NCBI GenBank assembly: GCA_014323795.1
Contig: JACONK010000001.1
Location: forward strand, 65,138-129,137
Reading direction: 5' to 3'
Origin: Paracoccaceae bacterium
GTDB taxonomy: Bacteria; Pseudomonadota; Alphaproteobacteria; Rhodobacterales; Rhodobacteraceae
Length of the DNA stretch: 64,000 bases
Under the pieces are notes generated by a model. It did not search any database. It had not been told where the DNA came from and saw only the letters and a program-made list of their open reading frames with translations. The position numbers and the translations under genes were made by a program. Each line of letters begins with the position of its first letter. The stretch's first letter is position 1. Below are positions 13,024 through 21,901 of this stretch, piece after piece.

Positions 13024-14718
13024 TCACATAAAGCTTACCAGCATCACGGCCAGCAACAGAATCGCAATCCATATCACCATCGCTCCCGTGGGCCGGACAC
13101 GGGCGATGCGGCCATCCGGCCCGTGTGCCCGGTAAAGTATCGCTACCATGACGTCACAGCATCGCCGGACAAAATCCGTTGTGCCTCCCCAACCCCCGGA
13201 AACCGCCTGCGCCACCCGGGCGAACACGGCAGGCCCGGCCCTGCGATAGAGCCAATCTGTATCCAGGTTTACCGACTTCAGTTCCGGCGGGTAGAGGCCC
13301 GCACGCATCAGCACGGTAAAAGCGAGTGCAGAGAACATCAACAACTGCAACTGGTTTATCACATGCGTCGCCGTGTAGGGATCGTATTTTACCTCGTAGG
13401 GCAGAAGGGCATAGAGAGGGTGCGGATAGCAGCCTATGGCGATACAGACAAACGCGGTGAGGCCCATGGCCAGCAGCATGTTCCACGGCGCCTCTTTTGG
13501 GCGCAGGCCGCTGTCGTGGGCGAAGAACGCAAAATAGGGGATCTTGATGCCGGAGTGATGAAATACGCCTGCGCTCGCAAACAAAAGGATCGCCCAGACG
13601 ATATGATATTCCGCTTTGCCCGCCGCGCTCAGAATCAGGGCCTTCGATACAAAACCCGAAAAAAGCGGAAAGGCGGAAATCGAGGCGGCACCGACCAGGC
13701 AAAAGATCATCGTAAGCGGCATGGTCTTGTAAAGCCCGCCGAGCTCTGACCCTTTCGCCGTGCCGGTGCGGAAAAGCACGGCACCTACCGACATGAAAAG
13801 GAGTGCCTTGTAGAGGATATGCGCAAACGCGTGCGCTGCCGTGCCGTTGAGTGCAAGCTCCGTGCCGATACCCACGCCCACAACCATGAAACCCAACTGA
13901 TTGTTGAGCGAATAGGCCAGCACCCGGCGCAGGTCGTTTTCAATAACTGCATAGAAGATCGGGAAAAGCGTCATGATCGCGCCAATGTAGATCAGTAATT
14001 CCGTGCCCGGAAAGGATCGCGCCAGCGCGTAAACCGCGAGTTTCGTTGTAAAAGCGGACAGAACCACGGTGCCCGTAACGGTAGCTGCCGGGTAGGCATC
14101 CTGCAGCCAATTGTGCAAGAGCGGGAAGGCGCATTTGATACCGAAGGCAAGGAAGATCAGCCATGTGGCCAAACTGCCAAGCTGCATCCGGTCAAAGGTG
14201 ATGGATCCGGTTTCCGTGTAGAAGAGACCCGCACCAGCGATCAGGATCACACCGCTTGCCACTTGCACCACCAGGTAGCGCATACCGGTGAAGTAGGCCC
14301 CGGTTGTGCCGCGTGCCCAGATTAGGAAGACGCTGGCAATCGCCGTACCTTCCCAGAAGAAGAAAAGCGAAATCAGGTCGCCGCAGAACACCGCCCCGAT
14401 GGCGGAACCGGAATAGAGCAGGGCTGCCGACTGTTGTATCGTGTCCCTGATATGCCAAGCGTAGAGCATGGCCAAAAATGCGGCGAGCGAGAAGATCACG
14501 CCAAAGATTATAGACAGTTTGTCAATACGCAGGAGCGTGAGCTCGAGCCCCATCACCCCGATTTGCCCGTAGCTGCCCATTGGCAGCGGCCACATCAGTG
14601 CGGCACCCACGACGGGCACGATGCAAAGTGCAGCGGATCGGCCGTGGCCCTTTGGCAGAAAGGGAATCAGAAGCGCACCCGCGATATAGGCGAGAAAGGG
14701 AGGGATGAAATCAATCAT
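13024..14718 (-). CDS. Mrp/Mnh-type antiporter subunit D paralogue 3
   Basis: This 564-residue integral membrane protein belongs to the proton-conducting family shared by Mrp D subunits and NuoL/M/N. About 14 hydrophobic segments can be seen. Diagnostic pieces are FFFWEGTAIASVFLIW (the conserved Glu in TM5), GIKCAFPLLHNWLQDAYPA (the Lys-containing TM7 region), and NDLRRVLAYSLNNQLGFMVV. It should conduct protons or Na+ across the inner membrane within a multi-subunit complex. Its start overlaps the upstream small gene by 8 bases. It is the last gene of the operon, and IS remnants begin 4 bp beyond its stop without damaging it. Confidence 0.85.
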   Translation of the reverse strand: MIDFIPPFLAYIAGALLIPFLPKGHGRSAALCIVPVVGAALMWPLPMGSYGQIGVMGLELTLLRIDKLSIIFGVIFSLAAFLAMLYAWHIRDTIQQSAALLYSGSAIGAVFCGDLISLFFFWEGTAIASVFLIWARGTTGAYFTGMRYLVVQVASGVILIAGAGLFYTETGSITFDRMQLGSLATWLIFLAFGIKCAFPLLHNWLQDAYPAATVTGTVVLSAFTTKLAVYALARSFPGTELLIYIGAIMTLFPIFYAVIENDLRRVLAYSLNNQLGFMVVGVGIGTELALNGTAAHAFAHILYKALLFMSVGAVLFRTGTAKGSELGGLYKTMPLTMIFCLVGAASISAFPLFSGFVSKALILSAAGKAEYHIVWAILLFASAGVFHHSGIKIPYFAFFAHDSGLRPKEAPWNMLLAMGLTAFVCIAIGCYPHPLYALLPYEVKYDPYTATHVINQLQLLMFSALAFTVLMRAGLYPPELKSVNLDTDWLYRRAGPAVFARVAQAVSGGWGGTTDFVRRCCDVMVAILYRAHGPDGRIARVRPTGAMVIWIAILLLAVMLVSFM

Positions 14719-15055
14719 CTATCGTGCTCCGATCCAGGCCATCTTCGGGGTAGGGCTCCGATTCCACGTCCCCGGGCGCGTAGTAACTTTCGCTCCGAAT
14801 CAGTACTACCCGCATGGCCCTGGCGCAGATCACCAGCAGCGCACACATGACGAACCCATACCAGCCGTAGAAGCCGAAGATTTTCTCTAACCCGAAATAG
14901 GGGTGTTTGGTGTAGACAAACTCCATCAGGAGCAGGAGCGCACAGAGCGCATAGATGGCGTAAACCACAAGCGTGATGTTCTTTGGCCTGTCGAGGAACA
15001 AGAGTTTGCGCCCCAGCCATGGCAGTTTCGCGGGGTCAGTTTTGTGGTCAGCCAT
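14711..15055 (-). CDS. Small two-helix membrane protein of the Mrp-like operon
   Basis: The 114-residue protein has two clear hydrophobic helices (NITLVVYAIYALCALLLLME and GWYGFVMCALLVICARAMRV) and a charged C-terminus. I do not recognise a named family; similar small proteins sit between D-type subunits in related clusters, as far as I recall. The ATG at 15055 is chosen because it gives the MADHKTDPAKLPWLGRK start and overlaps the upstream stop by 8 bases; the longer frame is antisense to the upstream gene. It is likely an accessory subunit of the antiporter complex. Confidence 0.75.
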   Translation of the reverse strand: MADHKTDPAKLPWLGRKLLFLDRPKNITLVVYAIYALCALLLLMEFVYTKHPYFGLEKIFGFYGWYGFVMCALLVICARAMRVVLIRSESYYAPGDVESEPYPEDGLDRSTIDD

Positions 15056-16517
15056 GTCCGTCCCCCACGACGGGCTGCAGGAAATCCAGCAGCATCCCAC
15101 CCCAGAAGAAGAGTGCGAGGCAGCCAACCGCGGTAATCGCGGGGGGGAGGCAGCAGAAAAGCGGTGCTTCCCTAACGCCCTTGCACGGGTTATCATCGGA
15201 TTTCAGGAACGCACCTTTGGCCACGACTGGCAGCAGGTAGGCCACGTTCAGGATGCTTGAGAGCATCAGGGCAAATATGGCGATCAGCTGGCCCGCATCA
15301 GCTGCCCCGACGATGAGGGCCCATTTGCTCCACGACCCGCCGAGCGGCGGGAGCCCGATGATACTTAGCGCACCGATGCCGAATGCGGCGAAGGTGACGG
15401 GCATCGTCTGGCCAAGCCCGGTCATCTGGCTGATTTCTGTTTTGCGCGTCGCCACGTAGATGGCACCTGCACACATGAAGAGGGTGATTTTCCCCAGCGC
15501 GTGCATGGCAATATGCAGCCCGCCGCCGAGAATCCCCATTTTCGTAGCCAGTGCCATGCCAAGCGTGATATAGCCGAGCTGCGAAACAGTTGAGTAAGCC
15601 AGCCGACGTTTCAGGTTGTCATGCATAATTGCGACGATGGAGGCCGTGATGATAGAGTATGCGGCGACCCACATCAGCCACTCGCTGGCACCGGTATCCG
15701 CCAGTAACTCTATACCGAAAATGTAGACGCCGACTTTCAGCATGGTGAAGACGCCGGCTTTCACAACGGCAACCGCATGGAGGAGCGCAGAGACCGGTGT
15801 GGGCGCGACCATGGCGGAGGGTAGCCATTTGTGGAATGGCATGAGTGCCGCCTTGCCGATGCCGAAGGCGTAGAGTCCGAGGAGGATCGGGACGATCCGG
15901 CCTTCAACCTTGCCTGCAAGGATACCGCCTTGTACAAAATCGAGCGTACCGGTCAGCGTGTAGGTCCAGATCACTGCCGTCAGCAACAGTGCAACAGACG
16001 TCCCGATCAGCACCGCCAGGTAAACCCTTGCGCCGTACACGGCTTTCGCATTCCCTTTGTGGGCCACGAGCGGATAGGTGGAGACGGTCAGCAGCTCATA
16101 AAACAGAAACAGCGTCAGCATGTTGGCGGAAAACGCGATGCCGACGGCGGCGGCAATGGCGATGGAAAAGCAGGCGAAAAAGCGCGGATGGTTCTTCTCG
16201 TTATTCCCGCGCATATAGCCGATGGCGTAGACGTGCGTGATACCCCATAACCCGCTTGCCACCATGGCAAAAAGCAAGCCAAGCGGCTCCACCCGGAAGG
16301 CGATGTCGAGGCCTTCGAAGACCTCAGTCAGCACGATTTCCTCGCTGATGCCACTGCCAACGATGTTCAGTATGCCGAGTATGCAGGCAAATGCCAGAAT
16401 TGCGCAAACAAAGGTGACGCTGTCGCGCAGGTTCGGGTTGTTCCTGTACGCCATGTTGGTGACGCTCGCCAGCGTCGGGAACAGAATAGCGAGGAAGACC
16501 AGAACTGCCACATCCAT
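15048..16517 (-). CDS. Mrp/Mnh-type antiporter subunit D paralogue 2
   Basis: This 489-residue member of the MrpD/NuoN-type proton-conducting family has about 14 hydrophobic helices. It shows FLFYELLTVSTYPLVAHKGN (TM5 Glu), GIGKAALMPFHKWLPSAMVA (TM7 Lys with the HKWLP motif) and HDNLKRRLAYSTVSQLGYI. It is the middle one of three D-like subunits in the operon. Start and stop overlap the neighbours, which indicates translational coupling. It probably forms one ion path of the membrane complex. Which ion it moves cannot be told from sequence. Confidence 0.88.
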   Translation of the reverse strand: MDVAVLVFLAILFPTLASVTNMAYRNNPNLRDSVTFVCAILAFACILGILNIVGSGISEEIVLTEVFEGLDIAFRVEPLGLLFAMVASGLWGITHVYAIGYMRGNNEKNHPRFFACFSIAIAAAVGIAFSANMLTLFLFYELLTVSTYPLVAHKGNAKAVYGARVYLAVLIGTSVALLLTAVIWTYTLTGTLDFVQGGILAGKVEGRIVPILLGLYAFGIGKAALMPFHKWLPSAMVAPTPVSALLHAVAVVKAGVFTMLKVGVYIFGIELLADTGASEWLMWVAAYSIITASIVAIMHDNLKRRLAYSTVSQLGYITLGMALATKMGILGGGLHIAMHALGKITLFMCAGAIYVATRKTEISQMTGLGQTMPVTFAAFGIGALSIIGLPPLGGSWSKWALIVGAADAGQLIAIFALMLSSILNVAYLLPVVAKGAFLKSDDNPCKGVREAPLFCCLPPAITAVGCLALFFWGGMLLDFLQPVVGDGHG

Positions 16518-18082
16518 CAGTGACCTCCCCCCGCAGCGGTCGTCGGCACCGGTGCCATGCCTGCATTGCCGCTGAGCAAGCCGTTCGCAGCCACGCGGCT
16601 CGCCTCCAGCGTCAGCGAGGTGTCAAAGCCGAACCAGATGCAGGCGAGCGCGGCAACCCACATGGGCCCCGCCATCATCATCGGTGCCTCTTTATGCTGC
16701 GCCCCCTCTGCAGTGTCGCCAAGATAAAGCACCTCCAGCACACGCCAGACATAGATGACGGCAAGCAGTGAGGACGCCACAATCAAAAGTGCCATCCACC
16801 ACCAGCCGAGTTCAAACGCCGCCTGCACCAGCATCCACTTGGACACGAAGCCCGCGGTTCCGGGTATACCGATCAGGCTAAGCCCCCCGATCACCACAAC
16901 AGCAGAGGTCAGCGGCATGGATTTGCCCATGCCGCGGATGCGGTCATAGAAGGTTGAGCCACTGCGCAAGACCAGTGCGCCAACAGCCATGAACAGCGCA
17001 GCCTTGGTTATACTGTGATTGAAGAGGTGAACCATGGTCGCGGTCAGGCCGGACAGGTTGAAAAACCCGATGCCCAGCAGCATGTAGCCGATCTGCGCAA
17101 TGGAGCTATAGGCGAGCATCCGTTTGAAATTAGTCTGGAAGACGGCGATCAGGCTGGCGGCGAACATCGCCAGAAGCGCGAAGGGAATTATGATCCAGTA
17201 AAGCACGTTTGTGTCAAACGTGAACTCTGGTTGGAAAACTGAAAAGGTGAAGCGCAGCACGACATAGATTGCCGCTTTGGTTGCGGTCGCGGCAAGCAGC
17301 ACGGTCACAGCCGACGGGGCGTAGTTGTAGGCACCGGGCAGCCACAAGTGGAGCGGATAGATCGCCACCTTCAGACCCATGCCGACGAGAATGAATGCAA
17401 ACGCCGCCTGAATCGTGCGGTTGTCCCCCTGCCCCGCGATGCGGTCAGCAATGTCGGCCATATTGAGAGTACCGGTCGCCATATAAAGGAAACCGATGCC
17501 TATCACGAAGAACGTGGCCCCTATCGTGCCCATAAGCAGGTAGTCATAGGCCACCGTCAGTGCGCGCCGGTCACGGTGGGATCCTTGGGAAACGAGCACG
17601 TAGGCACTAAGAGAACTGATCTCCAGAAACACGAACACGTTGAACGCATCGCCCGTGACCACCACACCCAGAAGGCCGGTGATGCACAGCATGAAACAGG
17701 CGTAGAACAGGGTATGGTCTTTCTTCGGGATCTCTGCATCGACGCTCGCTTTGGTAAACGGCATCACCACGACGGCCGTAGCGGAAATAAGCAGGAGGAC
17801 AAACGCGTTCGCGGCATCCACACGGTATTCGATCCCGTAAGGCGGTGCCCAGCCGCCCAGGTGGTAGCTGATAAAACTGCCGTCGAGCGTGGCCAGCATC
17901 AGGACAACGGAACACACAAGCGACGCGATGGCACCGGCGCAGGCTATCGGCCAAGCCAGGCTGCGTACTCCCAGGAACACCGCCAAAGGGGCGGCTATGA
18001 ACGGGATCAGCACCTGCAGGACCGGCAGGTGGTCTGTCATTTCAAGGGCCTGATGGGCAACCGCTTCCGTGCCGCCGGCCAC
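16517..18082 (-). CDS. mnhD: Mrp/Mnh antiporter subunit D
   Basis: This 521-residue protein is the best match to a standard MrpD. It has the TM5 region FNVFVFLEISSLSAYVL, the TM7 region GLKVAIYPLHLWLPGAYNYA with the PLHLWLP motif, and TNFKRMLAYSSIAQIGYM. The GTG start at 18082 overlaps the end of mnhC; an ATG at 18040 (MTDHLPVLQVLIPF) is an alternative without the 14-residue polar leader. It lies in the same coupled operon as subunits B, C, E, F and G and should form part of the Na+(K+)/H+ antiporter in the inner membrane. Confidence 0.9.
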   Translation of the reverse strand: MAGGTEAVAHQALEMTDHLPVLQVLIPFIAAPLAVFLGVRSLAWPIACAGAIASLVCSVVLMLATLDGSFISYHLGGWAPPYGIEYRVDAANAFVLLLISATAVVVMPFTKASVDAEIPKKDHTLFYACFMLCITGLLGVVVTGDAFNVFVFLEISSLSAYVLVSQGSHRDRRALTVAYDYLLMGTIGATFFVIGIGFLYMATGTLNMADIADRIAGQGDNRTIQAAFAFILVGMGLKVAIYPLHLWLPGAYNYAPSAVTVLLAATATKAAIYVVLRFTFSVFQPEFTFDTNVLYWIIIPFALLAMFAASLIAVFQTNFKRMLAYSSIAQIGYMLLGIGFFNLSGLTATMVHLFNHSITKAALFMAVGALVLRSGSTFYDRIRGMGKSMPLTSAVVVIGGLSLIGIPGTAGFVSKWMLVQAAFELGWWWMALLIVASSLLAVIYVWRVLEVLYLGDTAEGAQHKEAPMMMAGPMWVAALACIWFGFDTSLTLEASRVAANGLLSGNAGMAPVPTTAAGGGH

Positions 18083-18516
18083 TAGGCTCCCCCCCCCGGG
18101 CCGAACCCGTGGATGCGATTCTCCTGTTCGGCGAGTTTTGTCTCGATCTCCAGCACGTCATCTTCCTCGATGGTGTTATATTCCTCGCGGATGCGTACAA
18201 TCAGGGCGAGCCCCAGTGCGGTGGTGGCAATGCCTACTACAATCGCAGTCAGGATCAGCACGTGCGGCAGCGGGTTCGAATAGACGATGTCAGGATCAGG
18301 TCTGATTCTGCCCTGGCTGTCCGTCGGGAAGATCGGCGCGGTGCCCCCGGTGATCTTCCCGATGGAGATGTAGAACATGAAAACCGCCGTCTGAAAGATG
18401 TTCAGGCCGACGATTTTCTTCACGTAATTGCCCCGGACGATCACTATATAAAGACCGGTCATCATCAATACGACAAAGAGCCAGTAGTTGATATGGCCGA
18501 GAAGGAATTCGATCAT
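18082..18516 (-). CDS. mnhC: Mrp/Mnh antiporter subunit C (NuoK-like)
   Basis: This small membrane protein has three hydrophobic helices, as in MrpC/NuoK (HINYWLFVVLMMTGLYIVI, VGLNIFQTAVFMFYISIGKI, PLPHVLILTAIVVGIATTAL), including the conserved NP(LPH)xLxLTAIVVG signature. The ATG at 18516 (MIEFLLGHINYW) gives 144 residues and fits the first helix; starts at 18540 or 18573 would add a polar leader overlapping mnhB. The C-terminal tail is long and acidic (EEDDVLEIETKLAEQENR). Confidence 0.88.
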   Translation of the reverse strand: MIEFLLGHINYWLFVVLMMTGLYIVIVRGNYVKKIVGLNIFQTAVFMFYISIGKITGGTAPIFPTDSQGRIRPDPDIVYSNPLPHVLILTAIVVGIATTALGLALIVRIREEYNTIEEDDVLEIETKLAEQENRIHGFGPGGGA

Positions 18517-18526
18517 CAATTCGTTG

Positions 18527-18967
18527 TCACCAGTCGTCATCGCCCATCCGCGGGGGCCGCCCCGCGAAGGCATAGAAGACGGCGATCATAACGCCGGTCA
18601 CGGTGATACCCACCCCCGTCTCGACCCAGAGGATGCCGAGGTGCTGCCCATGGCTCGGATGGTTCGGGGCAAAAGCCCCGTAGTTCAGGAACTCGTAGCC
18701 GGAGAGCATATTCAGGATGCCCACGCCGGCGTAGATGAGCAGACCCAGTGCCATCAGGCGATGCACGACCCAAGGCGGCAGAACTGCGTATACAGCACGC
18801 AAGCCAAAGACGATGCCGTAAAGGGTGAAAGCCACGGCGATGATCACGCCGGCCTGGAACCCGCCGCCGGGCGAGAAATCCCCGTGGAACTGGACGTAAA
18901 GCCCATACAGGATGATCGGCCCGACAAGGATCTTCGTGATCACGCGCAGAATCAGGTGATGGCGCAT
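18527..18967 (-). CDS. mnhB: Mrp/Mnh antiporter subunit B
   Basis: The 146-residue protein with four hydrophobic helices matches the MnhB domain (HHLILRVITKILVGPIILYG, the FHGDFSPGGGFQAGVI signature at residues 28-43, and a final WVETGVGITVTGVMIAVFYA helix). The PGGGFQAG motif is diagnostic of this subunit. It is coupled to the preceding DUF4040 gene (one-base overlap) and to mnhC. It should be a membrane subunit of the antiporter complex. Confidence 0.92.
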   Translation of the reverse strand: MRHHLILRVITKILVGPIILYGLYVQFHGDFSPGGGFQAGVIIAVAFTLYGIVFGLRAVYAVLPPWVVHRLMALGLLIYAGVGILNMLSGYEFLNYGAFAPNHPSHGQHLGILWVETGVGITVTGVMIAVFYAFAGRPPRMGDDDW

Positions 18968-19524
18968 CAGCTGTCCTCCTTATCCTTGCGGCGGCCTTGG
19001 CCAGGCATCCGCGATATGATAAGCAGAACCCCGACCCCGGCGGCAAAGATCACGGCGACTTCACCCAGGGTGTCGAATCCCCGGTAACTCGCGAGGATGG
19101 AGGTGACCACGTTCGGCACGTCGATTTCCTTAACCGATTCGGTCAGATAGTACTGCGCAACGTGTACCTCTGCCGGGGCTTCCGCATCGCCAAAATTCGG
19201 CATGTCAAGCGTACCCCAGATCAGTACAGCACCAGTTATGATGCAGACCAGCAGCGGCACTGTGCTGGGCCGCACCGACGGCTTGCATCCCCGTGCGGTC
19301 AGTGCAATGGTGCCGAGGTAGAGCACGGTTGAAACCCCGGCACCTACCGCGGCCTCTGTAAAGGCCACGTCCACCGCGTCAAGGGTCACGAACAGCATCG
19401 CGGCCAGCAGCGAAAAGACACCAGCCAGCATGACGATGGTGAAAAGCCGTTCCATCCGCACAAGTGCCAGTGCCGTCAGCACCAGCATCGAAAACAGCAC
19501 AACGTTGATAATCGTTTCTGCCAT
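18967..19524 (-). CDS. DUF4040 / MbhE-like subunit of the antiporter cluster
   Basis: The 185-residue membrane protein contains a DUF4040-type segment at about residues 10-80 (the FTEAAVGAGVSTVLYLGTIA motif) and a C-terminal part resembling the MbhE/MrpA-tail region (VVTSILASYRGFDTLGEVAV). In classical Mrp systems these parts form the C-terminal end of the large MrpA protein; here they are a separate small gene. It overlaps its neighbours by one base at each end, so it belongs to the complex. Confidence 0.85.
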   Translation of the reverse strand: MAETIINVVLFSMLVLTALALVRMERLFTIVMLAGVFSLLAAMLFVTLDAVDVAFTEAAVGAGVSTVLYLGTIALTARGCKPSVRPSTVPLLVCIITGAVLIWGTLDMPNFGDAEAPAEVHVAQYYLTESVKEIDVPNVVTSILASYRGFDTLGEVAVIFAAGVGVLLIISRMPGQGRRKDKEDS

Positions 19525-19892
19525 CAGTTGCGCACCGTCGGCTCTTTAACGTCATAAAACGGTGGGGTGTCTTTCTGTTCAATCCCCGTGCCGGGCTTCG
19601 GTCGCCAGCCGGTCACCAGGGCTGCGTTGGCAATCGCGTGGGTTGAGGTCGGGCCGGTAATGAACAGGAAAATGCCTATGATGATCAGTTTGACGGTGAC
19701 CAGGCCCCAGCCCGCCTGCAGGCAAAGACCAAGTATGATCAGGATCATGCCACCTGATTCTGCGACGCCGGAGGCATGCAGCCGCGCCCAGAAATCCGGC
19801 AGGCGTACAATGCCCAAGGCACCCGTGATGGTGAAGAACGATCCGCCGATCAGGCAGGCCCAGCTCAGGATATCGGCAACCAGCCCCATCAA
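19524..19892 (-). CDS. mnhG: Mrp/Mnh antiporter subunit G
   Basis: The 122-residue protein has three hydrophobic helices and the MnhG/PhaG signature GALGIVRLPDFWARLHASG at about residues 24-42, followed by LIIIGIFLFITGPTSTHAIA. Its start overlaps mnhF by four bases. It is a membrane subunit of the antiporter. Confidence 0.92.
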   Translation of the reverse strand: MMGLVADILSWACLIGGSFFTITGALGIVRLPDFWARLHASGVAESGGMILIILGLCLQAGWGLVTVKLIIIGIFLFITGPTSTHAIANAALVTGWRPKPGTGIEQKDTPPFYDVKEPTVRN

Positions 19893-20167
19893 TCCATCCC
19901 GGGTCGGGCATCGCCGAGCGAGCGGTAGCGGAAGAACTTCAGGGTCGCGACGGTACCCACGAAATTGATCAGCGCGTAGAGAAGCGCGATATCGAGGAAA
20001 TCAGGTCGCCCGTTGAAAAAGCCCAGAACCGCAATGAAAAGCACGGCTGCGGTGCCAAAAAAGTTTGCGGCCAGAATCCGGTCATAGACCATTGGCCCGG
20101 TGTAAAGACGGCACAGCACCAGGGCCATGGCAACAAAAAGCGCAATCAGCGTGACGAGGAACATCAC
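19889..20167 (-). CDS. mnhF: Mrp/Mnh antiporter subunit F
   Basis: The 92-residue protein has three hydrophobic helices with the MnhF pattern: LCRLYTGPMVYDRILAANF at about 19-37 and DIALLYALINFVGTVATLKF at about 59-78. It overlaps mnhE and mnhG by four bases each, which points to coupled translation. Confidence 0.92.
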   Translation of the reverse strand: MMFLVTLIALFVAMALVLCRLYTGPMVYDRILAANFFGTAAVLFIAVLGFFNGRPDFLDIALLYALINFVGTVATLKFFRYRSLGDARPGMD

Positions 20168-20643
20168 GTGCGCGGCTCCAATGCCGTGATGTGTGCGTCC
20201 ATGTCGGCAAGCGCATAAATATCGCTGTCATCGTAGGCCAGCGCGTGGATCCAGAAGTGGTCCGGGCCGATTTCCACCGTCAGGGTGCCGGGGGTCAGCG
20301 TGATTGAATTCGCATAGACCACGGCACCGAGGTCGGTTTTCTGCGTGTTGTTCACGCGAAAGAGGTTTTGGCGCATCGTGGCACCGCCAGACAGGATGAC
20401 TTTCGTCACCGCGATGTTCGATAGCGCAATCTCTTTCAACAGCCACAGGAAATACGTAAAGGCCCGGAGCGGGTTGAAAATCTCCATCGCACGGTAGCCG
20501 TCAAGTCTTGCCATCCGCCTGACAATACAGGCTGCCGCCAAAGCACTGCCTGCACCCAGGCCGATGACCAAGGGCTTGTAGACCCCGGACATCAGAAGCC
20601 ACAGGCCAAACAGCACCAGTGCCAACAAAACGGTCCGCACCAT
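20164..20643 (-). CDS. mnhE: Mrp/Mnh antiporter subunit E
   Basis: The 159-residue protein has two or three N-terminal hydrophobic helices and the conserved MnhE segment YANSITLTPGTLTVEIGPDH at about 108-127. It is the first gene of the operon. A strong ribosome site (GGGGGAT, six bases before the ATG) supports the start at 20643. The gap of about 410 bp to the divergent kdsA presumably holds the operon promoter. Confidence 0.93.
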   Translation of the reverse strand: MVRTVLLALVLFGLWLLMSGVYKPLVIGLGAGSALAAACIVRRMARLDGYRAMEIFNPLRAFTYFLWLLKEIALSNIAVTKVILSGGATMRQNLFRVNNTQKTDLGAVVYANSITLTPGTLTVEIGPDHFWIHALAYDDSDIYALADMDAHITALEPRT

Positions 20644-21053
20644 TAATCCCCCTGCGTAGAAATTTACTACCCGTCGGGTTGTAGTGCCGGAACCAGGCGT
20701 GGTAAAGGTCTAATCAAGTGATCTTTCGTCCCTTTCCATACCGAATAGTGTGTACATGGACAAGATTGTCGACAGTCGCGAACACAAGGTGCGCAGAATT
20801 CGCCACGATCCGGTGAAACGCCGCCGCAAAAGGTACGCCTGCCTGATAATGAATATGGCCGCACCCGCAGATTGCGGAGTATTGATTGTATCCGCTGCCT
20901 TTTCATCCGGGGGCGATCCGTTGGCCTGCGCTCGGGGTGCCCCCCGCATGCGTTTGAAAACATGTTCGTGCCGATTGTGATATTTGCGGGCATCTGCCTG
21001 ATAACCGTGCTGATTCTGCGCGAACAAGCCGGGTTCCGGATTCTGGAGGTGCC
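20644..21053. other. 410-bp divergent region between mnhE and kdsA
   Basis: No gene-like frame was recognised. The 8-bp palindrome TGTCGACA at 20767-20774 could be an operator, but it is too short to be convincing. Confidence 0.4.
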
Positions 21054-21884
21054 ATGCAAAGCTTTGAGATCGGGCCGGTCACCGTCGGCAACCGCCGACC
21101 GTTGACTATAATCGCGGGCCCCTGCCAGTTGGAAGGCACGAACCATGCTGTCATGATCGCCTCTGAACTGGCGCGGATCTGCGCCGGGTCAGGGGCCGGA
21201 TTTATCTTCAAGGGCAGTTTTGACAAGGCTAACCGTACATCCCTGACTGGCACGCGCGGTCCCGGGCTGGAAGCGGGTCTTGATATCATGGCCGCAGTCA
21301 AAGATGCCATCGGCTGTCCGGTGCTGACTGACGTACACTTGCCTGACCAATGCGCCCGGGTGGCACATGTTTGCGATATCCTGCAGATTCCCGCTTTTCT
21401 CTGCCGTCAGACGGACCTTCTGATCGCCGCCGGCGAAACCGGGGCTGCGATTAACGCGAAAAAAGGCCAGTTCCTGAGCCCCTGGGAAATGCCCAACGTA
21501 CTCGAAAAGCTCCGCTCCACCGGGAACAGGCGCATCATGGCATGCGAGCGCGGCACCTTCTTCGGCTATAATACGCTTGTCGGTGATATGCGCTCCCTGC
21601 CCCGGATGGCCGCTGACGGCACACCGGTGATCATGGACGCCACGCATTCGATCCAGCAGCCGGGTGGCCGGGGCGGTGCCTCCGGCGGGCAGCGACAATT
21701 CGCTCCTGTCATGGCCCGTGCGGCAGTCAGCCTCGGCATCGCGGGCGTCTTTATTGAAACCCATGAGGATCCGGACAATGCGCCATCGGACGGGCCGAAC
21801 ATGATCCCGCTCACAGATATGCCCGCGTTGATCAATTCTTTAATGAATTTTGACAGGCTGGCGAAAAGTGATCCCCTGACATAA
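21054..21884 (+). CDS. kdsA: 3-deoxy-8-phosphooctulonate synthase (KDO-8-phosphate synthase)
   Basis: This cytosolic enzyme condenses phosphoenolpyruvate with arabinose 5-phosphate to make KDO-8-phosphate for the lipopolysaccharide core. The 276-residue protein has the family blocks IIAGPCQLEG, FKGSFDKANRTS, GCPVLTDVHLP, IPAFLCRQTDLL and ATHSIQQPGG. The Cys in AGPCQLEG and the downstream Glu-His residues (ETHEDPDNAPSDGPN) match the metal-using class. GGAGG precedes the ATG. It is 17 bp upstream of a phosphohexomutase gene, so the two probably form a sugar-nucleotide operon. Confidence 0.95.
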   Translation: MQSFEIGPVTVGNRRPLTIIAGPCQLEGTNHAVMIASELARICAGSGAGFIFKGSFDKANRTSLTGTRGPGLEAGLDIMAAVKDAIGCPVLTDVHLPDQCARVAHVCDILQIPAFLCRQTDLLIAAGETGAAINAKKGQFLSPWEMPNVLEKLRSTGNRRIMACERGTFFGYNTLVGDMRSLPRMAADGTPVIMDATHSIQQPGGRGGASGGQRQFAPVMARAAVSLGIAGVFIETHEDPDNAPSDGPNMIPLTDMPALINSLMNFDRLAKSDPLT

Positions 21885-21901
21885 CGAAGGACCAGCCGAT
21901 T

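Noticed and set aside
12502-13749. A single 415-codon gene on the plus strand
   Set aside because: Only the first part up to about 13020 is transposase-like. The rest is antisense to an intact antiporter subunit, so the long frame is accidental.
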